NCBI GenBank assembly: GCA_018820205.1
Contig: JAHJOK010000087.1
Location: 1 to 34,703, forward strand
Source of the DNA: Alphaproteobacteria bacterium
GTDB lineage: Bacteria; Pseudomonadota; Alphaproteobacteria; Caulobacterales; Caulobacteraceae
Length of the DNA: 34,703 nt
Reading direction: 5' to 3'
The notes under the pieces are model-generated. The model searched no databases and was not told the DNA's origin. It saw only the letters and a list, made by a program, of their open reading frames with translations. Positions 1 through 6,911 of this stretch are shown here, in pieces; position 1 is the stretch's first letter; each line of letters starts with the position of its first letter. A program made the translations under genes and the position numbers.

Positions 1-86
1 ACCTGATCGACGACCGTTTCGGCCGGTCGCAGATACGCCGCCTGCTGCCGAGCTGGTGGCAGCTTTCGCCAGTTTCCAGCGACTGA
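1..86 (+). CDS. 3' end of a DinG/YoaA-type ATP-dependent helicase gene (partial)
   Basis: The third frame is open from the left edge (first full codon at base 3) to a TGA at 84-86 and gives 27 residues. They include IDDRFG, RRLLPSWW and a short polar tail. This matches what I know of the extreme C-terminus of superfamily 2 helicases of the DinG/YoaA type, which carry an 'I.D.R' strand near the end and finish in a PxWW-like motif. No helicase motif is inside the window, so the call rests on the tail only. It is followed by a tRNA gene with its own promoter. Confidence 0.6.
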   Translation, partial: LIDDRFGRSQIRRLLPSWWQLSPVSSD

Positions 87-110
87 GGCCACGCAACGGC
101 GCCGTTCGGG

Positions 111-139
111 TTGCGTGGTGCCCGGAGGCTCGCTATAGT
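111..139 (+). promoter_or_regulatory. sigma-70 promoter of the tRNA-Leu gene
   Basis: TTGCGT at 111-116 and TATAGT at 134-139 are separated by exactly 17 bases. This is a near-consensus -35/-10 pair about 45 bases before the mature tRNA 5' end. It lies in the gap after the helicase stop codon and nothing else nearby needs it. Confidence 0.7.
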
Positions 140-183
140 CCTGCGCCGCCGATTCCCCATCGGCGCACTGCTACGCAGCCTCC

Positions 184-270
184 GCCCGGATGGCGAAATT
201 GGTATACGCAAGAGACTTAAAATCTCTCATCCGAAAGGGTATGCGGGTTCGACCCCCGCTCCGGGCACCA
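184..270 (+). tRNA. tRNA-Leu (anticodon UAA)
   Basis: An 87-base cloverleaf. The acceptor stem GCCCGGA (184-190) pairs with TCCGGGC (260-266), followed by discriminator A and an encoded CCA. The anticodon stem AGAGA/TCTCT encloses the loop CTTAAAA, giving anticodon TAA. A long variable arm and the T-loop GTTCGA place it among class II leucine tRNAs. Such genes are frequent integration targets, and mobile-element genes follow here. I could not find a second copy of the tRNA 3' end in the window. Confidence 0.97.
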
Positions 271-328
271 CTGATTACGGGCTTTTCAGCAATATACCCC
301 CCTTAAAACCGCCCTCCTCTGTTTTAAT

Positions 329-349
329 GGTCAATCACCGGTCAATCAC
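329..349. repeat. short tandem direct repeat downstream of the tRNA
   Basis: GGTCAATCAC occurs twice (329-338 and 340-349) with an 11-base period, about one helical turn. This spacing would suit two copies of a protein binding side by side, for example integrase or excisionase arm sites next to a tRNA target. That role is a guess from position only. Confidence 0.35.
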
Positions 350-516
350 AGAGGTAGGATCACGTTCTGCTGAGGCGCAATTGGGGCTCCCATTTTTGGC
401 TGGGGCTTTAAGCCAAGACGCTGCTTTATAACCTGGCGGAGTACCCATCGGAATGCGTCTTCTCCTACTTGGATCGCTTGGATTGGCTTCAGCAGGCCGC
501 GGTGAATTGCGTAGCA

Positions 517-753
517 CTACTCGAACAGCGGTGACCAAACTGAGATAAGAGGCGGCAGGTCAGCACCCTCCAACTCTGTCACTGTTTTTTCCAGCAATGC
601 GAGCTGAGCAATCTGGACAGGCTCTGGGAAATGCCTTGCTAGTGCCTTAGCCTGCATGCGTATCACCTCAGGTAAGGCCGGGTCATCTCTGAGCTGCAGG
701 AGAAACTGTCGAGTATCAACTACCGCCCGTGTCCGCTCGCAAGGCATCGTCAT
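517..753 (-). CDS. small BPSL0761-like protein of unknown function
   Basis: A 78-residue protein starting with MTMPCERTRAV, followed by TRQFLLQLRDD and later LARHFPEP. This resembles a family of small proteins annotated as BPSL0761-like in proteobacteria (ERxRAV, T.FL..L, RHFP signatures). I chose the ATG at 753 because GGAG lies six bases upstream of it; an in-frame ATG at 765 has no such site. The protein has no signal peptide or membrane segment. It lies on the same strand as the other genes of the accessory region. Its function is unknown. Confidence 0.6.
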   Translation of the reverse strand: MTMPCERTRAVVDTRQFLLQLRDDPALPEVIRMQAKALARHFPEPVQIAQLALLEKTVTELEGADLPPLISVWSPLFE

Positions 754-765
754 GTCGGTCTCCAT

Positions 766-1243
766 TCAGCATCCGCAATGAGGCTAAGCAATGCGCCAGG
801 CCCTACAGCAACACGTTAGCGTGATCTAGCCAAGACTACTGCTCCAGATTGCTATTGTATTCATGGATTAAGGGCAGCAGGACGGCAATTCAGTACTCAA
901 TGGCAATTGCAGCGACGTGCCACCCATTGCGACCGGCCGACCAGCCAATGCTTGGACTATCGGCATGCTGCATGACCCTGACTGGTAGGGAGCGATCAGA
1001 ACCGACGTTCGAGATAGGCCGCAATCGGCCAGAAGCGGCCGCTCAAAAGTGTTTAGGTAGACTAGGGCGATTCAAGCGGGCCTACTGATTCTCAGCTCGC
1101 GGATGCAATGCTTTCTAGCCAGCCAGCGGTCCGCGTCAACCCTGGCACAGACTGCTTATGGCAACGGCTTTGTGCAGAAAGCGAGGCTCCGTCCCTTGGG
1201 TGATCCTCGCTCCTGATGTACGGACACCGAGCTAAACGCGCAA
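766..1243. other. 478-base stretch without a supported gene
   Basis: Open frames here are short, overlap each other on both strands and resemble nothing I know. The stretch separates the small BPSL0761-like gene from the end of the GNAT-Rnk gene. It includes a GC-rich segment around 1018-1047 with repeated GGCC tetramers. I see no tRNA, terminator or recognisable promoter in it. Confidence 0.5.
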
Positions 1244-2206
1244 TCATAGGTGGAAATCGCCCGCCGCCTCCGGCTGATAAAGCACTTTCCTGACTGCAAT
1301 CCGGCAGGCCCGACCAGAAATTCGCCAGTCGATAACGTCCCCCTCCTGATAGCCCAAGATGGCAGCGCTGATGTCGGAGCACACGGAATGCTTTCCGACA
1401 CTGGTGTCTGCGTCTTCCGGGTAGACCAAAGCCACTTCGATCTCTTCCTCGTCCAGCTGCAGCAAGGCCTGAGAGTTCATCGTGACAACATTACACGTCA
1501 TCTGCTCCGGCTTGACGATAATGGCTCGTTCAAGCTCATGTTCGATTTCAACAACAACCGGGCCTTGCTCGCCCGCAATCAGACTCTCAAGCCTGGCTTT
1601 GTCGATTTCAGTGATGTAGATCCTAGTGGAGAAGCCAACGTCACCTTCGCGCAAAAACTGGAGATAACGCCCCAGAGTCATAGAAAATGATTTCAACGCT
1701 GGCGTTTCGCTTTCAAGCAGAAAGCCGCTGCGCAGAAAGGCCTTTACTGAGCGCACATTGTCCGGGTAAATCTTGGCGATGAGCTTTTCGGCGCGCATGT
1801 CGAGAAAAGCCAGTTTCATGCTTTCGCGGATCGTACTGGCGCCAAGGTTCCGGCCCCACTTGTCGCTGTCTCCGATGACCAGGACTATTTCGCAATCTGT
1901 GCCGGTCTTGATAAGACGGACGAAACCCACCGGAGCGTCATGCCGGTCATACGCCATGAAGAATCGGCCGCCCCGGTTGAACAGATGGGTCAGAATCGGT
2001 AACTGAGTACGATCGATGGTTTGCTCGATGAAGCGGGAGGTATGACGCGAATCGCTCAGGTAGCAGGTGACACGCTCATCATCCAACCAATCCATCAGCA
2101 TCAGCGCGTGTGCCCGAGTGATCTCAGGGCAGAGCGAAACGAAAGGCTTTTTCATCTTCACCACACTTGTCTGTAAAGAATGAAAGCCCTTCATGGCTTT
2201 AGCCAT
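1244..2206 (-). CDS. fusion of a GNAT N-acetyltransferase with an Rnk-like (GreA/GreB C-terminal) domain
   Basis: A 320-residue protein in two parts. Residues ~20-175 look like a GNAT acetyltransferase of the RimJ/RimL style: MDWLDDERV near the start, GFVRLIK in the central strands, IYPDNVRSVKAFLRSGF as the usual C-terminal helix-strand. Residues ~195-320 match Rnk, the nucleoside diphosphate kinase regulator with a GreA/GreB-type FKBP fold: IYITEID, VVTMNSQ, LVYPED, AAILGY and the C-terminal YQPEAAGD signature. Rnk-like proteins are thought to bind RNA polymerase, so the acetyltransferase may be delivered to the transcription machinery; this is inference. Start is uncertain: ATG 2206 has AAAGAA five bases upstream, ATG 2155 would still contain the whole GNAT domain. 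It sits in the accessory region next to an integrase remnant. Confidence 0.75.
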   Translation of the reverse strand: MAKAMKGFHSLQTSVVKMKKPFVSLCPEITRAHALMLMDWLDDERVTCYLSDSRHTSRFIEQTIDRTQLPILTHLFNRGGRFFMAYDRHDAPVGFVRLIKTGTDCEIVLVIGDSDKWGRNLGASTIRESMKLAFLDMRAEKLIAKIYPDNVRSVKAFLRSGFLLESETPALKSFSMTLGRYLQFLREGDVGFSTRIYITEIDKARLESLIAGEQGPVVVEIEHELERAIIVKPEQMTCNVVTMNSQALLQLDEEEIEVALVYPEDADTSVGKHSVCSDISAAILGYQEGDVIDWRISGRACRIAVRKVLYQPEAAGDFHL

Positions 2207-2292
2207 GACGGTTCTTTCGGCAGCCGACAATCTTAAGACATACCGAGGTCGATGCCGAACAGCCTGGATAGTTTGGGGAAGCTACCATAATG

Positions 2293-2322
2293 CCGAACCC
2301 GAACCCGAACCCGAACCCGAAC
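2293..2322. repeat. five tandem copies of CCGAAC
   Basis: Five perfect head-to-tail CCGAAC hexamers (GTTCGG on the minus strand) lie 87-116 bases upstream of the chosen start of the GNAT-Rnk gene. A hexamer leaves a reading frame unchanged but can alter promoter spacing when the copy number changes by slipped-strand mispairing. No gene I accept reads through it. Confidence 0.9.
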
Positions 2323-2333
2323 CGGCCAAGCGC

Positions 2334-2742
2334 TCAAGCATCTATGACCGGCAGCGGCTCATCGTTTCCGGCAGTGATCAGCCAATGGCTGCCGGTCGTG
2401 ATCGCATCTATCGAGAGGAAAAGGCCGCCGTTGTGCTTAGAACTCAAGTACAGCCCCATCTGCCGGGTGTCTAAGGGGTCTTGGATACTCTTTTCGGTGA
2501 CGTAGGCTTTCAGCTCTTCGCGGCTCCGGCCCATAGATGTATGGCGTCCATGTGGGTCGCCACAATGCGGCGTCGGGCAGAGCATTGGCTGCACGAGCGA
2601 GATATTCCTTGCCAATGATGATGGCGCCCTCGCATCCGGTCACCGTGCATAACCTGCATTTACGACGATCACTTCCGGGCTGTGCTGAGCCCATATCAGC
2701 GGCAGAAGTTTGACTTTTAATCGTCCTTGAACGTCGACTCAT
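2334..2742 (-). pseudogene. small accessory gene broken by a single-base frameshift
   Basis: Two minus-strand frames join naturally into one protein of about 136 residues. The first (from ATG 2742) gives MSRRSRTIKSQ, CRLCTVTGCEGA, EYLARAANALPDAALW and runs to about YIYGPEPR near 2530. The second continues EELKAYVTEKS, QMGLYLSSKHNGG, SHWLITAGNDE and ends at 2334. Adding one base near 2520-2530 restores a single frame. The CxxC plus a third Cys early in the protein might bind metal. I do not recognise the family. The start lies 24 bases after the end of the integrase-associated gene, so the two were probably co-transcribed. A sequencing error is the alternative to real decay. Confidence 0.4.
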
Positions 2743-2766
2743 CGCGACTAAGCGGCTGTACGGTCT

Positions 2767-3072
2767 CTACTCGGTCAGTCCCACGGGCCGCGGCCTGGGT
2801 GGCTTCTTCGGTTTGCCGGCGCACCTCCACAGCGCCGCGAGCGCGTAATAATGGTTCATACGCGTGCGATCGCAATAGCTCTGCATAATTGGGCTATTCC
2901 AGTACCGAATGACGTGCCTGGCTCCGACCTGTCCCAGATCGGAGGCGCCTAGCGACGCACAAAACACGCCGAATTCTGCCATCCGTTTCCGATGGGACGC
3001 CCTATTTTCTTTGCCCCCTTTGCGTCCATATCCTCTCGATACCTCCTCAATCTGCCTAGCTAGCCGACTCAT
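2767..3072 (-). CDS. integrase-associated small protein
   Basis: A 101-residue basic protein beginning MSRLARQIEE, then GYGRKGGKENR, a predicted helical bundle with FGVFCASLGASDLGQVGARHV and MNHYYALAALWRCAGKP. The helices resemble the SAM-like core-binding domain of tyrosine recombinases without a catalytic domain. I recall proteins like this next to 'integrase domain' genes on pseudomonad mobile elements. Its ATG overlaps the TGA of the frame-restored integrase as ATGA, which argues for translational coupling and a shared job, perhaps as an accessory DNA-binding factor. The reading frame is intact. Confidence 0.6.
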   Translation of the reverse strand: MSRLARQIEEVSRGYGRKGGKENRASHRKRMAEFGVFCASLGASDLGQVGARHVIRYWNSPIMQSYCDRTRMNHYYALAALWRCAGKPKKPPRPRPVGLTE

Positions 3073-4003
3073 GCCACCCCTCCTACATATGCGGAGACGA
3101 CGTTGACTCGGTTATGGCCTAGCTCGGACGCGATTTCAGCCCTAGCATTTTGATCCGCCTGCCGGTCCACAATCCCCCCGTCAGCACAGGTGCAGCGTTG
3201 CCAGTTAATTCCAGATACCTCCGACACGCGTATGCCGCTCGTAGATCATGAAATTTGGCGACTCCGCACGCATTCAACGTCGCCCGGGCTTGATTCAAAA
3301 CGGAATTTCGGAACTCCTGCCAGTCGAGCTCCGGGGGTATAACGCAACGACCTTGTCGTTGCACCATGGCCGCGACTCTCAATGCCACCAGCTGATGCTC
3401 ATGCGCAATTGGGACGACTCTAGTACGACCGCCTTTGGTGCCATATTTGATATCAACGCGGCCGTTCGTCTGTGCCTGACAAAGCGCGCTCTTCGCGTTT
3501 AGCAACGCAGCTTCTTTGATGCGCAATCCGAGACTCCAGCACAGTCTCACCACTGCTACAGCGGCTTCTTGTTGGTTCGATAGCAGACTCTGAACCGCCC
3601 TTTCAACTACATCAGGGTCGATTCCAGACGGCGGCTCCCTGCGGACAGCGACCCGCATAGGTATCCCACAATCCTGGACAGGTCGAACGCAATGCCAGTT
3701 TTTGGTAGCCAGCCTCATTACCGTGTTAACTGCACTTACCAGCCTCTGTGCGTAGCCTGCAGCACACTCATCCCTCACGACTTGCTGCGCCAAGCCCATA
3801 CCGTAGTTCACTAGCAGTTCGTACGTGACATGTTCGAGTCGACGGACGCCCTCGGCGTGCACAAACTTCACGAACAGCGTCCAAGCCATGGTTACCGACG
3901 CTGCCGTAGAAAACGAGACGTTTCCACGCGCGCGCTCCCGATCTAGCAACATTCGACCTGCCGATGCCATATCTCGCGTTCCAACTCCCGCGTTTCGAGC
4001 CAC
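3069..4003 (-). pseudogene. tyrosine-type integrase inactivated by a frameshift in a G run
   Basis: The frame starts at GTG 4003, with GAGGAG nine bases upstream, and runs 294 residues to a stop at 3119. Visible are a helical core-binding region (AWTLFVKFVHAEGV), the first catalytic Arg in LCWSLGLRIKEA, and the HxxR motif in FHDLRAAYACRRY. It then diverges after NAAPVLTGG, so the distal motif and nucleophilic Tyr are missing. The next frame supplies them at once: ASELGHNRVNV followed by SAYVGG, ending at TGA 3069-3071. The break coincides with six G's on the minus strand (3174-3179); a seventh G restores the whole protein. The family is the 'integrase domain' recombinase of pseudomonad mobile elements. 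Either this copy is dead or the base is a sequencing slip. Confidence 0.8.
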
Positions 4004-4203
4004 GCTCGCATTCTCCTCAAATACGTATCGATGTTAGAGGTTGCCTCCGCACAGTTCAGGCCTGAGCCACCTGGCAACCCCCGTGTTTCTCGCTCATGGC
4101 CGAACTGCACGGTGAGTTCTACTCGCGCTCGTAACGTACGAGGCAGACGTGAGCGGTCGACGTTTGGTAGGGGTGTCGGTGCCCCGAAATTCAAAATTGC
4201 CAT
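3943..4203 (-). CDS. possible small protein ahead of the integrase
   Basis: An 86-residue frame opening with MAILNFGAPTP. It has a strong ribosome-binding site: AGGAG, six bases before ATG 4203. It is Arg-rich (SRLPRTLRARVEL, YLRRMRAWLETREL). Its last 61 bases overlap the integrase start in another frame, which is unusually long for a natural overlap. It may be frameshifted, like two other genes in this region. I do not recognise the family. Confidence 0.35.
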   Translation of the reverse strand: MAILNFGAPTPLPNVDRSRLPRTLRARVELTVQFGHERETRGLPGGSGLNCAEATSNIDTYLRRMRAWLETRELEREIWHRQVECC

Positions 4204-4594
4204 GTTTGCTCCTATAGGCGCTGGCCAGGCTCGCTACGCTCTCCAGTAAGAGCGCGCATCCCACTCCGCGGATCAAGCATTTGTAGCTTTAAAGAGGCCC
4301 ATCACGCGTTTTCACGCGCCGGGTAACTGCTCGAAGTCTTGAATGCCAGCGCTTCTAGCAATTTTTTTAAACCCGTTACTTTTACGGTTACGTTTTTTGC
4401 GTGCCTAGGTCTGCCCCGATCATAGGATCGGATATCAGATACCGGCTTTTGGATGATGTAACTGAGTTACGTTTGGGCGTGCTTGGAAAGCTTTAGAAGA
4501 GTGGCCGTAGCTAATTGAATAGCGGAATTTTCTGGGGGGTGTCCGGCTTGACCGGTTTTTTTACGCTGTTTCTTTGGATTGCCCAGCTAGCAAT

Positions 4595-4615
4595 AGTCGT
4601 GGCCTAGCCACGACT
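4595..4615. repeat. 9-bp stem hairpin
   Basis: AGTCGTGGC (4595-4603) and GCCACGACT (4607-4615) form a perfect 9-bp stem with a three-base CTA loop. There is no T run on either side in either orientation, so a standard intrinsic terminator is unlikely. Confidence 0.6.
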
Positions 4616-4730
4616 GGGAACGAGGACAGTTTATCTATACCGACACTGTGAGCTAGAGGCTGAAATTCACAGTATTTACGAATTAGACTCAGATCAGCGT
4701 AGGTATAGGCAACGTATAGAGCTGGCTCTG

Positions 4731-4767
4731 GTTACCTGTAAGTTCACTAAGTGTACTTACAGGTAAC
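4731..4767. repeat. 37-bp near-perfect palindrome
   Basis: GTTACCTGTAAGT (4731-4743) and ACTTACAGGTAAC (4755-4767) are perfect inverted 13-mers. The symmetry continues inward through CACT/AGTG around the central A at 4749, with only the T/T pair at 4744/4754 unmatched. It lies 123 bases past the stop of the last steroid-cluster gene. No T run follows, so a protein-binding site or a mobile-element end is more likely than a terminator. Confidence 0.75.
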
Positions 4768-4889
4768 AAACACAGAACAACTAGAGCTAAAACCTAGGAT
4801 TACTCTCGCTCGCGAGCTCGCCTAGGCATGGAGATACACTACGTGCATCTACAGGTTCACAGCCTGTACGTGGCTTGAGAATCGAAAAG

Positions 4890-5663
4890 CTACCGGCGCC
4901 TCGCAAAGAACTCGTCGATTGCAGCCGTGAACTCGGCTCGTTGTGCGCACTCCAGGAATGTTCGCCGCTCCGTTTCCAGCTGTTCATCCAATGGCGCGGA
5001 TTGAGCACGGAGTAGCAGTGATTTTGTAGCTCTCACGACATGTGCAGGCATCGCCGCCAATCTTGCAACCGCTCCGTGAACGACCTCGTCCAGGCGCGCC
5101 GCATCGACTACCTGATTAACCAGCCCCCACTCAGCGGCTTGGCGCGCATTGAGCCCGCGACTCAGCAGTGCGATCTCCAGCGCGCGGTTAATGCCCACTC
5201 TGCGCACTAGATGCCACGACAGGCCAACATCACACGTGGTAGCAATGTCCGCGTAGGCATAAACGAACCGCGTGTTGTCTGCAGCGATCGAAAAATCCGC
5301 GAGGCAGGCCAGGCTGAGACCTGCCCCAGCCACCGCACCATGGAGCCGAGCCAGGATTATTATGGGCAACGTTTTGAGCAGCAGCATTGCTTCGTTCATC
5401 GGGGAGATGATCGCCGCAACGGCCGCTTCAGGATCCTGACGCAGTGCATGCAGATCCCCGCCGGCCATGAACGCCCTACCGTTGCCCCGTAATACCAGCA
5501 CTTTCAGGTCATCGATATCGGCTAGCTGCCGGCAGGCATCGAGGAACTCGCCGGCCATGGCCGGGCTTAGCGCGTTGAGGTTGTCAGCCTGGATGAATGT
5601 CATCCTGGCAATCCCATCGGCAAGGCCAACGGTTAGCGTCTTGCCCGCGTACTGCAGCTGCAT
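4890..5663 (-). CDS. enoyl-CoA hydratase/isomerase (crotonase) family protein, isomerase-like
   Basis: A 257-residue crotonase-fold protein, 15 bases downstream of kshA. ATG 5663 is preferred over ATG 5675 because GGAG sits six bases ahead of it. The oxyanion-hole segment FMAGGDLHAL and the second one, GAVAGAGLSLACLAD, are present. At the positions of the two catalytic glutamates of rat enoyl-CoA hydratase I read Ser (in GLSLACLAD) and Tyr (in RFVYAYAD). An Asp occurs in CDVGLSW, where PaaG-like isomerases carry their acid (VPDSGG). Double-bond isomerisation of a steroid-derived acyl-CoA is therefore more likely than hydration; this is inferred from an alignment by eye. It closes the minus-strand run. 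Confidence 0.8.
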   Translation of the reverse strand: MQLQYAGKTLTVGLADGIARMTFIQADNLNALSPAMAGEFLDACRQLADIDDLKVLVLRGNGRAFMAGGDLHALRQDPEAAVAAIISPMNEAMLLLKTLPIIILARLHGAVAGAGLSLACLADFSIAADNTRFVYAYADIATTCDVGLSWHLVRRVGINRALEIALLSRGLNARQAAEWGLVNQVVDAARLDEVVHGAVARLAAMPAHVVRATKSLLLRAQSAPLDEQLETERRTFLECAQRAEFTAAIDEFFARRR

Positions 5664-5678
5664 GGCTGGCTCCATCGC

Positions 5679-6722
5679 TTACTTTCGCGAATCGACGGTA
5701 ATGATCTCGCGAGGCGTGGTAAAGCTCTCCGGCACATCTGCTTCATCCATGAAAAATTGCTGGTACCACTCGCGCAGCTGGTAGACCGGGCCGTCGCCCT
5801 CTGCCAGCACCGGGTTGTCGATGCGGATTTTATGCTTCCAGATATCGACGTCCTGGTAGAACGACGTGCGATTGTTTTGCACGTACTGCAGGGCCAATTC
5901 CTTGTTCTGCTCCTCGCTCCAGCCGGGCACCCTCTTGACGAGAACACCAAAGCGCAGCTCGAAACTGTCCGGGCCGATCGGCACGTGACAGTTCAGCAGA
6001 ATGCTCTCAACCAGCAAGCCCTCGAAGTTGGCTCTCATACGGGTGAAGTGAGTTGCCGGACCGTAGTAGGCAGATTCCGCCACCAAATCCCCCCCCAGAC
6101 GGCCCGAGTCGCCATGGAATATCTGGTGGCCGATATGTCTGTCGAAAATATTGGCGAAATAGGTCGTCGGCGTGCCGTGCACAGGACCGAAATGCTGAGC
6201 GTCGACCAGGTTGTCCACCAGCTCGCGCGGATTGGTTTCGATCACCATGGTGTCGAGGTGCCAGTCGTTGTCCCACTCGTCGCTGTCGATTTCCGGCAGG
6301 TACGGGATCTCGACACCTAGCGCGGGTGGATTGCCCTCAGGGTTGTTCCAGACGAACAACAATCGGTTGACCTCACAGGTTTGCCAGCTACGCGTCTTGG
6401 CCTTCGGCGGGATGCGCTTACAGTAGGGAATCTCTGCACAGCGGCCGCTGGCTTCGAACTGCCAGTGGTGAAACGGACAGACGACGCGTCCATCAATCAG
6501 CTCGCCCTGAGACAGGTCTGCGCCCATGTGTGGGCAGTGTGCGTTGAGAACGCTGATCGAGCCCTCTTGGTTGGCGAAAGCGACCAGCCGCGTGCCGAAG
6601 ATGTTGAGCGTATGAAGTTTGCCGTCGCGGTAATCGTCCGCCATACCCAGGCAATGCCAACCACGCGCGTATCGGTATTCGGCTGTGGATGCGGCGGCTT
6701 TGATATTGATCAGTTGCGTCAT
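5679..6722 (-). CDS. kshA: 3-ketosteroid 9-alpha-hydroxylase, Rieske oxygenase subunit KshA
   Basis: A 347-residue Rieske non-haem iron oxygenase. With a reductase (KshB) KshA hydroxylates C9 of androsta-1,4-diene-3,17-dione or related 3-ketosteroids, after which ring B opens spontaneously. The Rieske ligands are C63, H65, C82 and H85 (CPHMG ... CPFHHW). The mononuclear iron site is D174, H177 and H182 (NLVDAQHFGPVH), with a distal Asp in the YQDVDIWKHK segment. Resemblance to mycobacterial KshA extends along the protein: YARGWHCLG, FGTRLVAFA, NPPALGVEIP, ESILLNCH, WKHKIRIDNP and VYQLREWY. GAGGG lies eight bases before ATG 6722. No KshB-like reductase is in the window. A crotonase gene follows 15 bases downstream; the upstream gap separates it from a LuxR-type regulator. 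Confidence 0.93.
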   Translation of the reverse strand: MTQLINIKAAASTAEYRYARGWHCLGMADDYRDGKLHTLNIFGTRLVAFANQEGSISVLNAHCPHMGADLSQGELIDGRVVCPFHHWQFEASGRCAEIPYCKRIPPKAKTRSWQTCEVNRLLFVWNNPEGNPPALGVEIPYLPEIDSDEWDNDWHLDTMVIETNPRELVDNLVDAQHFGPVHGTPTTYFANIFDRHIGHQIFHGDSGRLGGDLVAESAYYGPATHFTRMRANFEGLLVESILLNCHVPIGPDSFELRFGVLVKRVPGWSEEQNKELALQYVQNNRTSFYQDVDIWKHKIRIDNPVLAEGDGPVYQLREWYQQFFMDEADVPESFTTPREIITVDSRK

Positions 6723-6857
6723 GTCGTTACCCTCAGGCGTTCTTCTTGTTAGCTGATGTGGCGGGTTAAAACCACACGGGACATGGCGATAATCGGCAAC
6801 CTGACGCGGTGCTTCATCCCTCAGATGGACTAGATCGACGGCCTATAGAAGGAAGAG

Positions 6858-6883
6858 CGCCGCGGCAGACCTAGCCCGCGGCG
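6858..6883 (-). terminator. intrinsic terminator after the first LuxR-type gene
   Basis: CGCCGCGG (6858-6865) and CCGCGGCG (6876-6883) form an 8-bp GC-rich stem with a 10-base loop. On the minus strand it is followed by the pyrimidine-rich stretch CTCTTCCTTC. It lies 28 bases past the stop codon of the regulator, so kshA probably has its own promoter in the remaining ~135 bases. Confidence 0.5.
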
Positions 6884-6911
6884 GCGCAGTTGATGCTAGG
6901 GCGATCAGCAG

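Larger units (their letters stand above)
4204..4889. other. AT-richer non-coding stretch between the mobile remnant and the steroid cluster
   Basis: No believable reading frame is present. The base composition is clearly less GC-rich than the catabolic cluster, with T runs near 4361-4367 and 4394-4400. It contains the hairpin at 4595-4615, the long palindrome at 4731-4767, and a small TACAGG/CCTGTA inverted repeat at 4850-4868 just past the crotonase stop codon. It probably contains the right-hand boundary of the accessory region, but I found no direct repeat that marks an attachment site. Confidence 0.6.

Noticed and set aside
111..431. 106-residue open frame spanning the tRNA
   Set aside because: It runs straight through the tRNA-Leu gene and its promoter, with no ribosome-binding site.
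2293..2322. CCGAAC repeats as a CRISPR array or as coding Pro-Asn repeats
   Set aside because: The units are six bases without spacers, so it is not a CRISPR array. The frames giving Pro-Asn or Glu-Pro repeats are short, lack homology and run against the neighbouring genes.
4595..4615. Hairpin as an intrinsic terminator
   Set aside because: The 9-bp stem is good, but neither side has a T run and no gene ends next to it.
184..4889. Attachment-site pair (attL/attR) derived from the tRNA-Leu 3' end
   Set aside because: I looked for a second copy of the tRNA tail (such as CTCCGGGCACCA) on either strand up to the steroid cluster and found none.
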